The notes beneath the pieces are model-generated. The model had not been told where the DNA came from, ran no database searches, and worked only from the letters and a program-made list of their open reading frames with translations. DNA of 64,000 bases from Leptospira_B sp964571605. Lineage in GTDB: Bacteria > Spirochaetota > Leptospiria > Leptospirales > Leptospiraceae. The DNA is taken from assembly GCA_964571605.1 (NCBI GenBank), contig CAZNCS010000001.1:1-64000 (forward strand), written 5' to 3'. Below, one piece after another: positions 1 to 8,842 of the stretch (positions are counted from its first letter, which is position 1; each line of letters starts with the position of its first letter). The position numbers were made by a program, and so were the translations under genes.

Positions 1-1
1 A

Positions 2-3000
2 GGAAAACTGGGTGGCCAAGCAGACGTTCGAGGAGTAGCGGGAACCTGGAAAGACTTAACAGATAGTGTGAACTTTATGGCTAATAACCTGACCACTCAG
101 GTGAGAGGGATTGCAAAAATCGTAACCTCAGTTGCAAACGGAGACTTAAAGAAAAAATTATATTTGGAAGCAAAAGGCGAGATCGCCGAACTCTCCGACA
201 CAATCAACGATATGATCGATACACTCGGTCTTTTCGGAGACCAGGTGACTACAGTCGCAAGAGAAGTAGGGATCGAAGGAAAATTGGGAGGCCAAGCCAG
301 TGTTCCAGGAGCCGCCGGACTTTGGAGAGACCTTACGGATAACGTAAACCAGCTCGCGAGTAACTTGACCACTCAGGTAAGGGCGATCGCGGAAGTTGCT
401 ACTGGGGTGACCAAAGGAGATTTGTCCAGAACGGTTATGGTAAAAGCCGCCGGAGAGGTCGCCGCGTTATCGGATAATATCAACGAGATGATTCGAAATC
501 TACGCGAGACCACAAGAATCAATACGGAACAAGACTGGTTAAAAACTAACCTTGCGAAATTCACTCGATTATTGCAAGGACAGAGAAATCTGGTCAACGT
601 TAGTAAATTGATTTTATCGGAACTTGCGCCCCTCGTATCGGTGCAACATGGAGCATTTTTTATCACAGAATCAAATGAGGAGGAAACTTCACTCAAACTT
701 CTCGTAAGTTATGCTTACCAAGGTCCTAAAAATATTCCCAATCGATTCCGTCCTGGAGAAGGACTTGTGGGACAATGTTTTCTAGAGAAAAAAAGAATCA
801 TACTCACTCAGGTTCCTTCTGATTATATCAAAATCAGTTCTTCTCTAGGCGAATCCACTCCTCTGAATATAGTCGTATTACCGGTGTTATTTGAAGGAGA
901 AGTAAGGGCAATTATAGAACTGGCCTCTTTCCCGAGTTTTACTCCGATCCATTTGAACTTTTTGGATCAATTGACGGAAAGTATCGGGATCGTACTAAAT
1001 ACGATCGCAGCGGGGATGAGAACGGAAGAACTTCTGACCCAATCTCAAACCTTGACAGAAGAATTGCAAGGTCGCCAAGAAGAATTGACTAAAACCAACG
1101 AACGTTTGGAAGAACAGGCAAAATCTTTACAGGCTTCCGAGGAATTATTGAAAGAACAACGGGAAGAGTTACAGGAAAAGAACGACGAATTGGAGGAAAA
1201 GGCAAGATTACTCGCTAGAAATAACGAGGAGGTGGAAAGAAAAAATCGAGAGGTGGAACAAGCTAGGCATTCCTTGGAGGAAAAAGCAAGGCAGCTTGCT
1301 CTAACTTCCAGATACAAATCAGAATTCCTCGCGAATATGTCCCACGAACTACGAACCCCTCTCAATAATATGCTGATTCTTTCCCGATTATTGTATGATA
1401 ACGAGAATAGCAATCTGTCTGTAAAACAGATCGAATATGCCCGAACCATTCATAGTTCGGGGAACGATCTTCTTCAATTGATAAACGATATCTTGGATCT
1501 ATCCAAAATTGAATCCGGAAAAATGACCGTCGATTTGGATTCCGTTCTGTTCCGGGAACTCGCTGACTATTTAGAAAGATCCTTCAGAGAAATTGCAAGG
1601 AACAAAGAACTAGAATTTGACGTGGAACTCGGTTCGGGACTTCCAGTCGAGATGATCACGGATTTACAAAGATTGCAGCAAATTCTGAGAAATCTTCTCT
1701 CGAATGCATTCAAATTTACTCATAAAGGAAGAGTACATTTGCAAATACAGACGGCTCAGATCGGTTGGAGTGAAGATCATGAGATTCTAAGTCATGCTGC
1801 CTCCGTAGTTGCATTCTCCGTGATCGATACAGGGATCGGAATCCCGCCTGAAAAACAAACTTTGATTTTCGAAGCCTTCCGCCAAGCGGACGGTAGTACA
1901 AGTCGGAAATACGGAGGAACGGGACTCGGACTTTCCATCAGTAAGGAAATCACTAGGCTTCTTGGAGGGGAGTTAAAACTTACAAGTCAATCTAACTCCG
2001 GAAGTACGTTCACTCTGTATCTTCCTGCGGAATATGTTCCGGTAGAGGATCCTCAAACCGGAGAAATTTCTGCACCATGGATTCAGCCTCCTGTGATGGA
2101 TGATCGGGGTGGGACTATGATACCGGGTATATTCAAAGAATCTTCTATACGAAGTAGTATGCTTAGAGTTCCCAAAAGAATGGTGGAAGACGATCGTTCG
2201 AATCTTTCCGGAGAAACGATATTGATCATAGAAGACGACGAACCTTTCGCACAATTACTTCTGGAGATGACCCGCAGCAACGGTTTTAAAGGATTGGTTG
2301 CTTTGGACGGTAAAAATGGTATTTCTCTTTTGCAAGAGTTTTCCATACAAGCAGTCCTACTCGACCTTCATCTGACGGATATGGACGGCTGGCTGATTCT
2401 AAATTGGCTGAAACGAGATCCGAAATTCAGACATATTCCGGTACATATAGTCTCTGCTCAGGACGATTGGAGAAGAAGTTTGAGAATGGGGGCCCTGGCA
2501 CATACGACCAAACCCGTAAACAAAGAATCCTTGCAGGAAGCATTTGAAAAGATACGTAACTTTTTGACTAAAGATCAAAGAAGATTGCTCATCATAGATC
2601 CGGACGAGATTCGAAGCGCGAATTTAGAAGAACGAATCGGAAACCAAGATCTGCTTACGAAAAAAGTGGGAACCTTGGGAGAAGGTTTGGAATTGGTTCG
2701 AAAAGAAAATTTCGACTGTATTTTCACCTCTTCTCAGGAATCCGATATTTCGTTTTACGATTTTGTGGCGGAAGTTAATAATTTGGGAAAAGAATGGGAG
2801 CCGATTGTTCTTTATGCGGGAACCGAAACGAATCGAAACGATGATATGCGTCTTCAAAAGTATAAGACTACAAATATTCTAAAAGAAGTGGGAACTCTCG
2901 ATGAAGCAATGGATGAAATCGCAGTGTTCCTTCATAGATCCGTAGAAAGTTTTCCCGCAACAACGAAGATCGGTTTTAACGATTCTTCGCTCGGGGATCC

Positions 3001-3379
3001 GATATTAAAAGACCATAAAGTTTTGATCGTGGACGACGACGTGCGGAATATTTTCGCACTAACAAGCGTACTAGAGCAATATAAGATGAGAATCGTTCAT
3101 GCTGAAAATGCGTTGGATGGAATCGAATTATTGAAAAAGAATTCCGATATTGAAATCGTTTTAATGGATGTAATGATGCCGGATATGGATGGTTACGAGG
3201 CAATGAGGACGATTCGTTCCATGCAGAAATACCAGACACTTCCGATTGTCGCATTAACAGCAAAGGCCATGAAAGGTGATAGGGAAAAATGTATAGACGC
3301 AGGGGCGACGGATTATATCGCCAAACCGGTCAGTGTTGACCAATTACTTTCTCTTCTTCGGGTTTTGTTATGTAGGTAA
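2..3379 (+). CDS. Hybrid sensor histidine kinase, tandem HAMP-GAF-HisKA-HATPase-REC x3 (5' partial)
   Basis: The frame is open to the left edge, so the start lies outside the window; 1125 residues are visible. The order is: HAMP-type repeats (about residues 1-165, with repeated LTTQVR and GEVA/GEIA segments as in group III Nik1-like kinases); a GAF domain (about 190-340); a long Glu/Lys-rich coiled coil (about 345-440); HisKA with MSHELRTPLNN (phospho-His about 448); HATPase with NLLSNAFKFT, DTGIGIP and GGTGLGLSI; then three receiver domains. REC1 has its phospho-Asp at about 788 (LLDLHLTD) and REC3 at about 1056 (LMDVMMPD). The middle receiver reads CIFTSSQES where the Asp should be, so it is probably a pseudo-receiver. 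No transmembrane segment is visible in this part. It is the first gene of a four-gene signalling cluster, 2 nt before the next start. The input signal is unknown. Confidence 0.9.
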   Translation, partial: GKLGGQADVRGVAGTWKDLTDSVNFMANNLTTQVRGIAKIVTSVANGDLKKKLYLEAKGEIAELSDTINDMIDTLGLFGDQVTTVAREVGIEGKLGGQASVPGAAGLWRDLTDNVNQLASNLTTQVRAIAEVATGVTKGDLSRTVMVKAAGEVAALSDNINEMIRNLRETTRINTEQDWLKTNLAKFTRLLQGQRNLVNVSKLILSELAPLVSVQHGAFFITESNEEETSLKLLVSYAYQGPKNIPNRFRPGEGLVGQCFLEKKRIILTQVPSDYIKISSSLGESTPLNIVVLPVLFEGEVRAIIELASFPSFTPIHLNFLDQLTESIGIVLNTIAAGMRTEELLTQSQTLTEELQGRQEELTKTNERLEEQAKSLQASEELLKEQREELQEKNDELEEKARLLARNNEEVERKNREVEQARHSLEEKARQLALTSRYKSEFLANMSHELRTPLNNMLILSRLLYDNENSNLSVKQIEYARTIHSSGNDLLQLINDILDLSKIESGKMTVDLDSVLFRELADYLERSFREIARNKELEFDVELGSGLPVEMITDLQRLQQILRNLLSNAFKFTHKGRVHLQIQTAQIGWSEDHEILSHAASVVAFSVIDTGIGIPPEKQTLIFEAFRQADGSTSRKYGGTGLGLSISKEITRLLGGELKLTSQSNSGSTFTLYLPAEYVPVEDPQTGEISAPWIQPPVMDDRGGTMIPGIFKESSIRSSMLRVPKRMVEDDRSNLSGETILIIEDDEPFAQLLLEMTRSNGFKGLVALDGKNGISLLQEFSIQAVLLDLHLTDMDGWLILNWLKRDPKFRHIPVHIVSAQDDWRRSLRMGALAHTTKPVNKESLQEAFEKIRNFLTKDQRRLLIIDPDEIRSANLEERIGNQDLLTKKVGTLGEGLELVRKENFDCIFTSSQESDISFYDFVAEVNNLGKEWEPIVLYAGTETNRNDDMRLQKYKTTNILKEVGTLDEAMDEIAVFLHRSVESFPATTKIGFNDSSLGDPILKDHKVLIVDDDVRNIFALTSVLEQYKMRIVHAENALDGIELLKKNSDIEIVLMDVMMPDMDGYEAMRTIRSMQKYQTLPIVALTAKAMKGDREKCIDAGATDYIAKPVSVDQLLSLLRVLLCR

Positions 3380-3381
3380 TT

Positions 3382-4554
3382 ATGGAACAAAAAATAAAAG
3401 TCAATATTCTGATTGTTGATGATAACTCCGACAATCTGCGGGTGATGGAGCATATCCTGACAAATCCGGAATTAAATCTAGTTAAGGCACATTCCGGTCC
3501 CGAAGCTTTAAAGGCGTTACTCGAACCGGAAGACTTCGCTTTGATTTTTATGGATGTTCGAATGCCCGGACTGGACGGTTTCGATGTCGCCTCAATCATA
3601 CGTCAGAGGGAAAAATGTGCCCAGATACCGATCATTTTTCTGACCGCATATGGTACCAATGTGACGGGAATGTTCAAAGGGTATTCTCTCGGTGCGGTGG
3701 ATTTTTTAATTAAACCGGTGGCTCCCGAAATTTTGAAATCGAAAGTATCCGTATTCGTGGATCTATATAAGAAAAACAAGATACTCACCATCCAAGAGGA
3801 ACTTTTAAGGCAGAGTCACGAAGAATTAGAAAATCGTGTAAAAGAACGGACCGGTGAATTACATCGTGTGAACCAAGAATTAATGACCGAAATTTCTGAA
3901 CGAACTCGGGCCGAAGAGGCTCTAAAAGTATCGTTGAATGAGAAGGAAGTTCTTTTGAAAGAAATTCACCATCGGGTCAAAAATAATCTTCAGATCGTTT
4001 CCAGCATCCTGAGCCTCCAGGGAAATTATATAACCGATCGGAAGTTACTAGAGATATTCGCAGATTCCCAGTCTAGAATCAAATCGATTGCTTTAATCCA
4101 CGAACAATTGTATCAGAACGAAGATCTCGCTCGGATGGATTTTGGGGAATATTTGGACAGTTTAGTCACTAATTTATTGCGAACTTACAGAATAAACACT
4201 AAGATTGATTATGAGGTAAGCGCAGATCCCGTACATTTAAGCCTAGATTCCGCGATCCATTGTGGTCTCATCGTAACGGAATTGGTTACGAATTCTTTAA
4301 AATACGGATTTAATGATAGGGAGAACGGTAAAATTACAGTTTCTATTCGGATTTCCGATGAGGATTATATTTTATCGGTGGAGGACGACGGAGTCGGATT
4401 TTCGGAAGATTTTGACTATAGACAATCCGACACCTTAGGTTTACAATTAGTGAATACTCTCTCAGAACAAATCGGTGGTACCTTGGACTTCGATGGGGAA
4501 CATGGAACTAAATTTATATTGACCTTTAAAGAAAGGAGTCGTGTTCGAAGATGA
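3382..4554 (+). CDS. Receiver-HisKA_2 sensor histidine kinase
   Basis: This 390-residue soluble protein has an N-terminal receiver domain (ILIVDDNSDN acidic pocket, phospho-Asp D58 in IFMDVRMPG, Lys in IKPVAPE). A coiled coil (about 125-180) follows, then a HisKA_2-type dimerisation domain with EIHHRVKNNLQ (His about 196/197) and a HATPase domain with VTELVTNSLKYGF and DDGVGF. Kinases of this layout usually take phosphate on the receiver and pass or sense it through the HisKA_2 module. The start is 2 nt after the upstream hybrid kinase stop, and the stop overlaps the next start by 4 nt (ATGA), so the genes are almost certainly co-transcribed and translationally coupled. The signal and the partner are inferred only from position. 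Confidence 0.92.
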   Translation: MEQKIKVNILIVDDNSDNLRVMEHILTNPELNLVKAHSGPEALKALLEPEDFALIFMDVRMPGLDGFDVASIIRQREKCAQIPIIFLTAYGTNVTGMFKGYSLGAVDFLIKPVAPEILKSKVSVFVDLYKKNKILTIQEELLRQSHEELENRVKERTGELHRVNQELMTEISERTRAEEALKVSLNEKEVLLKEIHHRVKNNLQIVSSILSLQGNYITDRKLLEIFADSQSRIKSIALIHEQLYQNEDLARMDFGEYLDSLVTNLLRTYRINTKIDYEVSADPVHLSLDSAIHCGLIVTELVTNSLKYGFNDRENGKITVSIRISDEDYILSVEDDGVGFSEDFDYRQSDTLGLQLVNTLSEQIGGTLDFDGEHGTKFILTFKERSRVRR

Positions 4555-5009
4555 ATGTAAATTCGACAAGAATTCTAGTCGTGGAAGATGAGAATATCGT
4601 AGCGAAAGATATCCGTTCCCAATTGAACCAAATCGGTTATACATCCGTACAAATTGCGAATACGGGAGAAGAAGCGTTAATAAAAGTAGAGGAGCAAGCT
4701 CCGGATCTATTACTTCTTGATATTATGTTATCGCGGGGAACTTTAGATGGTATAGAAACTGCGATCCTCGTAAATGAAAAAGCGGATATTCCCATCATTT
4801 ATTTAACTGCATATGCAAACGATTCTTCTTGGATTCGTACTAAAGTTACGAGACCTTACGGCTATATATTGAAACCGTTTCAAATCCTGGATCTAAAAAT
4901 CGCAATAGAATTCGCATTAAATAATCATACTTTGGAAAAAAGACGAAAAAGGAATAGAACTGTACTTTCCGCAATCCTGAATCCTGACTGCGCGATACTC
5001 AAACTTTAA
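4551..5009 (+). CDS. Single-domain response regulator
   Basis: A 152-residue protein that is essentially one receiver domain: ILVVEDENIVAKD acidic pocket, phospho-Asp D57 (LLLLDIMLSRG), Thr in YLTAYA and Lys in ILKPFQ. A short basic tail (RRKRNR) has no recognisable output domain. The variant with LDIMLSRGTLDGIE resembles receivers that precede PAS or kinase modules. It overlaps the upstream kinase gene by 4 nt, so it is a natural phosphate acceptor for that kinase (inference). The downstream gene starts with a closely similar receiver, which suggests local duplication. Confidence 0.9.
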   Translation: MNVNSTRILVVEDENIVAKDIRSQLNQIGYTSVQIANTGEEALIKVEEQAPDLLLLDIMLSRGTLDGIETAILVNEKADIPIIYLTAYANDSSWIRTKVTRPYGYILKPFQILDLKIAIEFALNNHTLEKRRKRNRTVLSAILNPDCAILKL

Positions 5010-5101
5010 AGGATAACAAGTATGGATAGATTACAATTTTATTTTGGAAAAAATTTATCCAACAACTGTTCAGTAGATACGAATGAAACACAGGTGTTCG
5101 G

Positions 5102-5866
5102 ATGGCGATTGCAAAAATATTAATAGTCGAGGACGAAGGCTTAGTGGCCCAGGACATCAGACATCGTCTGATTCAAATGGGCTATCCGTCTCCGGAGATC
5201 GCTTCCACAGGGGAGGACGCGGTAGAAATAGCCGCAAGGGTCTATCCTGATTTAATTTTAATGGATATCATTTTATCCAAAGGGTATTTGGACGGAGTAG
5301 AGGCTGCTGAACAAATACGGAAATTTCTGAATGTTCCGATTATTTATTTAACCGCGTCATCCGACGCCGTGACGTTGAGCCGGGCAAAATCCACCGAACC
5401 GAACGGTTATATACTAAAACCTTTTCAAACTCGAGAGCTCCAAATCGCCATAGAACTAACATTATACAAATATAAGGTCGAACAAGAGGTCCAGGAACAG
5501 GACCGTTTATTATTCGAAACCTTGAAAGGAATGGACGACGGAGTAATTGCTTCCGATGAATTCGGAATTATATTTTTTATGAACCCGTCCGCCGAAAAAC
5601 TTACCGGATGGTTGGAACTTGATGCCTTAGGAAGGCATTTGGGCGAAGTTGTGGATATCAATGCGGTTCAATCGAAAGAAGAAGCGGATCATCCGAACCT
5701 GTTGGAATTGAACTTAAATCATAAAATTCCATCTCACGGTCAGCTAGTGGCAAAAAACGGAATGGGAACCGAAGTAATTACCGCGAGTAAATCGGTGGTT
5801 CAAACCAGTGGATCAGAACAAATCGGAAATGTTCTGATGATTCGCAAATTTAAAAATCATAAATAG
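5102..5866 (+). CDS. Response regulator with REC and PAS domains
   Basis: A 254-residue protein. The receiver domain (residues 1-120) has ILIVEDEGLVAQD, phospho-Asp D55 (LMDIILSKG) and ILKPFQTRE. A PAS domain (about 135-250) contains GIIFFMNPSAEKLTGW and a typical C-terminal strand. There is no kinase, DNA-binding or cyclic-nucleotide output domain. The receiver is a clear paralogue of the preceding gene product (same SKG/SRG-LDG insert). The 92-nt gap before it contains no convincing gene. It probably belongs to the same transcription unit and may act as an adaptor in the phosphorelay (inference). Confidence 0.88.
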   Translation: MAIAKILIVEDEGLVAQDIRHRLIQMGYPSPEIASTGEDAVEIAARVYPDLILMDIILSKGYLDGVEAAEQIRKFLNVPIIYLTASSDAVTLSRAKSTEPNGYILKPFQTRELQIAIELTLYKYKVEQEVQEQDRLLFETLKGMDDGVIASDEFGIIFFMNPSAEKLTGWLELDALGRHLGEVVDINAVQSKEEADHPNLLELNLNHKIPSHGQLVAKNGMGTEVITASKSVVQTSGSEQIGNVLMIRKFKNHK

Positions 5867-5918
5867 ATTTTCTCTTATTTTTTTCGATCTCCCTAACTTA
5901 CGAGCGTTTTGAAATAAA

Positions 5919-5932
5919 TTAACAAATGTTAA
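5919..5932. promoter_or_regulatory. Operator-like inverted repeat upstream of the chemoreceptor gene
   Basis: TTAACAAATGTTAA is a perfect TTAAC-N4-GTTAA inverted repeat 87 bp before the chemoreceptor start. A nearly identical site (one base different, same orientation relative to the gene) lies upstream of the hybrid kinase that starts at 12357. A TTGAAA hexamer just upstream suggests that it sits in a promoter. The binding protein is unknown. Confidence 0.5.
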
Positions 5933-6019
5933 TCATAAATCGACCAATCTTCTAAGTCTGAATCACTATAAGGTTCCGTAGATTTTTCCTATGGAATCGT
6001 ACCTTGCACGGAGATTCAT

Positions 6020-8023
6020 ATGAGAAGAACGAGTTTGAAGTTCATTTTGACCGCCTGGAGTCTGGGCATTCTTGTCGTGCTTACGGGATTGATAGCAGGC
6101 ACGGCATATTATCTGGGTAGCGCTAAAATTACCGACCATTACCAGGATCAAATGAAAACCGTTGTAAGAATTGTAGGCGCGGACTTTGATAATTACCTAA
6201 GTTCCCACGCGAATATGGCCGAGACATTGGCCTCAGACGAACGTTCCATACAATCCGTTCGAACCGGGAGGCCTATTGCAAGTCCACTATATCATGAAAT
6301 TTTCAAACGTTATGAAGTATATGAAAACGTTTTCGTGTACAGCGCCAAAGAAGGTGCATTGGTGGTGGCCGATTCTTTGGAAGGTAAAACCATCGGATAC
6401 GGAAGAACTCCCGAGCAAAAAGAGGATTTGGAGAATTTTTTAAAAGCGGTTCGAGCCGAAAGGGTTTCTATTAGTAAGGCCAAAAAATCTCCGATCACAG
6501 GACATACGGTAGTCGTTCTTTCCAGTGCAGTTAAAGAGAAGGGCGAAATTATAGGTGTTTTATGCATTGCATTGTCCTTGGATTCCATTTCGGATCAATT
6601 GATTGCAAACGCACAATTGGGAAAAGAAGGATATGTATCCGTGGTGGAGCAGGAAGGTAGGATTATCGCTCATAAAAAGAAAGAATTGATTTTGAATATG
6701 GACATTTCCAAACAAAGTTTTGGAAGCCGACTCATGTCTTTGAAAGACGGGGAAATTTTGAAATTTTTCTTTTTGGATCAGAATCGTTTAGCTACTAGTA
6801 AACGTTTGGACCGCTGGAAATTGAACGTAGTTGCTATCCAACCATTCGGTGAAATTTCGGAAACTTTGAATGAGTTAATTCTGGGAATTTTAGGAATGTC
6901 CGTATTGATCGCTTCTGTTTCGGGAGTTCTTTTATACAGATTATTAAAAAAACGCTTAGGCCCGTTGGAATCCGTAAGTCATACGTTTCGGGAAATGTCC
7001 GAAGGGGATCTTACAAAAAAAGTAGAATCCAAATACGAAGATGAAATCGGAATCATAAGCGTTGACATGAATTCGTTTATTAAAACCCTTTCCGGGTCCA
7101 TTCAAAACGTTCAGAATATATCGATGGATCTAGCGACTTCCGCAAATCAGCTCAGTTCTTCTTCGCAGTCATTTGCAACAATCGCTCAATCCACCGCGGC
7201 GTCCTCGGAACAAATGTCCGCGACCACGGAAGAAATGATGGCAGGGATGGAAAATATCGCGGATAAAGTAGGAAACCAATACAGAAATATTAACGAGTTC
7301 CATTCTAAAATTAAAGATCTTTCAAGGGGAGTTAGAGGAATCGGTTCTGAAATCCAAAACACATTACAAAGAGCGACAACAATCTCCGATCACGCTAAAA
7401 AGGGAGAAGAGTCTTTGAATTCTATGAGCACAATGCTCGGGAATATATTAAAATCTTCGAATCAGATGTCCGATATCATTCAGATTATCACTGAAATTTC
7501 GGACCAAACTCAACTTCTATCATTGAATGCCTCGATTGAAGCCGCAAGAGCCGGCGGAGCTGGTAAAGGTTTTGCGGTTGTTGCGGATGAAATATCAAAA
7601 CTATCCGAAAAGACCGCTTCTTCCATCAAATCGATCTCTCATATGATCGGCCAAAATAAGTCCCAATTGGATATAGGAGTGGGGGGAGTACAATCATCCG
7701 TGGAAACGATTCGAAATATCGTAACGAATGTGGATGCGGTGGCTGAAGCGATGAAATATCTTTCTGGCATTACGGATACACAAGAAATATTGAATACGGA
7801 TGTGGACCGCCAATCGGATAAAATCGGAGCCGAGGCCGAATCCGTAAAATTAGCCATAGAAGAGCAAAAAAGAGCCGTCCGGGAAATAACGGAGGTAATC
7901 GGCCGCCTAAACGAGGAGGCATTGGGGACCGCTTCCAGTTCGGAAGAAGTATCGGCGACATCGGTAAGTCTATCTGCGAACGCCGAATTATTAAAAAACA
8001 TAACAAATCAATTTAAGATATAA
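6020..8023 (+). CDS. Methyl-accepting chemotaxis protein
   Basis: A 667-residue transmembrane chemoreceptor. An N-terminal membrane segment (about 11-32) is followed by a periplasmic dCache-like sensor (about 35-280), a second membrane segment (about 286-306), a HAMP domain (about 308-362) and a long cytoplasmic methyl-accepting coiled coil. The conserved hairpin tip reads ISDQTQLLSLNASIEAARAG followed by GKGFAVVADEISKLSEKT, the CheA/CheW-binding signature. No C-terminal CheR-tethering pentapeptide is visible. It is monocistronic, with its own upstream region (5867-6019) that carries the TTAAC-N4-GTTAA site. Its role is transmembrane sensing that steers flagellar motility; the ligand is not predictable. 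Confidence 0.95.
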   Translation: MRRTSLKFILTAWSLGILVVLTGLIAGTAYYLGSAKITDHYQDQMKTVVRIVGADFDNYLSSHANMAETLASDERSIQSVRTGRPIASPLYHEIFKRYEVYENVFVYSAKEGALVVADSLEGKTIGYGRTPEQKEDLENFLKAVRAERVSISKAKKSPITGHTVVVLSSAVKEKGEIIGVLCIALSLDSISDQLIANAQLGKEGYVSVVEQEGRIIAHKKKELILNMDISKQSFGSRLMSLKDGEILKFFFLDQNRLATSKRLDRWKLNVVAIQPFGEISETLNELILGILGMSVLIASVSGVLLYRLLKKRLGPLESVSHTFREMSEGDLTKKVESKYEDEIGIISVDMNSFIKTLSGSIQNVQNISMDLATSANQLSSSSQSFATIAQSTAASSEQMSATTEEMMAGMENIADKVGNQYRNINEFHSKIKDLSRGVRGIGSEIQNTLQRATTISDHAKKGEESLNSMSTMLGNILKSSNQMSDIIQIITEISDQTQLLSLNASIEAARAGGAGKGFAVVADEISKLSEKTASSIKSISHMIGQNKSQLDIGVGGVQSSVETIRNIVTNVDAVAEAMKYLSGITDTQEILNTDVDRQSDKIGAEAESVKLAIEEQKRAVREITEVIGRLNEEALGTASSSEEVSATSVSLSANAELLKNITNQFKI

Positions 8024-8025
8024 GA

Positions 8026-8098
8026 GCTTGCCCCAAAAGGTCCAAGCTTTTGAGGCCTGAGGTTATATTCTCTGTGCAGACCTAAGTTTTGGGACAGA
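8026..8098. repeat. Imperfect inverted repeat downstream of the chemoreceptor gene
   Basis: The left arm (8026-8043, with CCCCAAAAGGTCC) and right arm (8079-8098, with GACCTAAGTTTTGGGAC) are imperfectly complementary around a roughly 35-nt centre. It starts right after the chemoreceptor stop. It could be a transcription terminator, or a short MITE/REP-like element, since a TTTTGGGAC terminus looks like an insertion-sequence end. It is not confirmed as repeated within this window. Confidence 0.4.
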
Positions 8099-8244
8099 CT
8101 ATAAATTTTTGCCAAATCTGCCATGAGTTTCGACATATAATAACCGGTCGTTCTTAGAACAAATCTAACTTAAGTCTCAAACAAGAACAACTCTTGCATT
8201 TCGGACAAACAGTTTATGATACGTCGAAAACGAGCAGGCCGGGC

Positions 8245-8838
8245 ATGTCCGAACTACCCATCATAGAATATGTAAAAAAGAGAATTCCGGGCCTGGAAGA
8301 AAATTGGCATAAATACAAACATATGCTTCAGGAAAAAACAGTTCCTGCAAAGACCATTCTTATCACGAAAGGGCAACACACCAAAGATATTTTTATCGTT
8401 AGAAAAGGTTGCCTCCGTTTATGTTTCGACGATGAAGGTAAAGATATAACGATGGCCTTCTTTTTCGAAAACCGCGCAGTCACTTCACTTCATACTTACA
8501 GAGGTACCGTTAAGACCAGTAAATTATCCATCGAGAGCATAGAACCCACCGATTTGTATATTATAAAAGAAGAAGATGCTCTCAAACTCTACCAGGAAAT
8601 GGAAGAAGTGAAGGAATATCTTTTGGAATACGTGATGGAACGTTTTGACGCTTATCTTACTTTATTTCTTTCCCGAATCAAAGATAGTCCCGAAGAAAGA
8701 TATTTGAATTTAATCAAAGAACAGCCGGATCTAATTAATCGAATCCCACAACATTATATCGCGTCTTATCTAGGAATCACTCCAGTGTCCTTAAGTAGGA
8801 TTCGAAATCGTGTTTGGAAGGAACATAAACTAAAATAG
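8245..8838 (+). CDS. Crp/Fnr family transcriptional regulator
   Basis: A 197-residue protein from the ATG at 8245; an in-frame TTG at 8194 would add 17 residues that do not belong to the fold. The N-terminal cyclic-nucleotide-binding-like beta barrel (about 20-125) contains ILITKGQHTKDIFIVRKG. The C-terminal winged helix has the recognition segment IASYLGITPVSLSRIRNRV. The canonical cAMP-contacting RxS motif is not evident, so the effector may differ. There is no FNR-type cysteine cluster. It is convergent with the - strand kinase pair, with only 4 nt between the stops. The size and divergent barrel resemble Crp-like regulators common in Bacteroidetes and Leptospira. Targets are unknown. Confidence 0.85.
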   Translation: MSELPIIEYVKKRIPGLEENWHKYKHMLQEKTVPAKTILITKGQHTKDIFIVRKGCLRLCFDDEGKDITMAFFFENRAVTSLHTYRGTVKTSKLSIESIEPTDLYIIKEEDALKLYQEMEEVKEYLLEYVMERFDAYLTLFLSRIKDSPEERYLNLIKEQPDLINRIPQHYIASYLGITPVSLSRIRNRVWKEHKLK

Positions 8839-8842
8839 ATAT

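Noticed and set aside
1045..1449. Long antisense frames inside kinase and ATPase genes
   Set aside because: They mirror strongly coding sense frames and show no protein family pattern; treated as shadows.
5022..5120. Short ORF starting ATGGATAGATTACAA between two response regulator genes
   Set aside because: About 32 codons, overlaps the next gene and has no recognisable motif.
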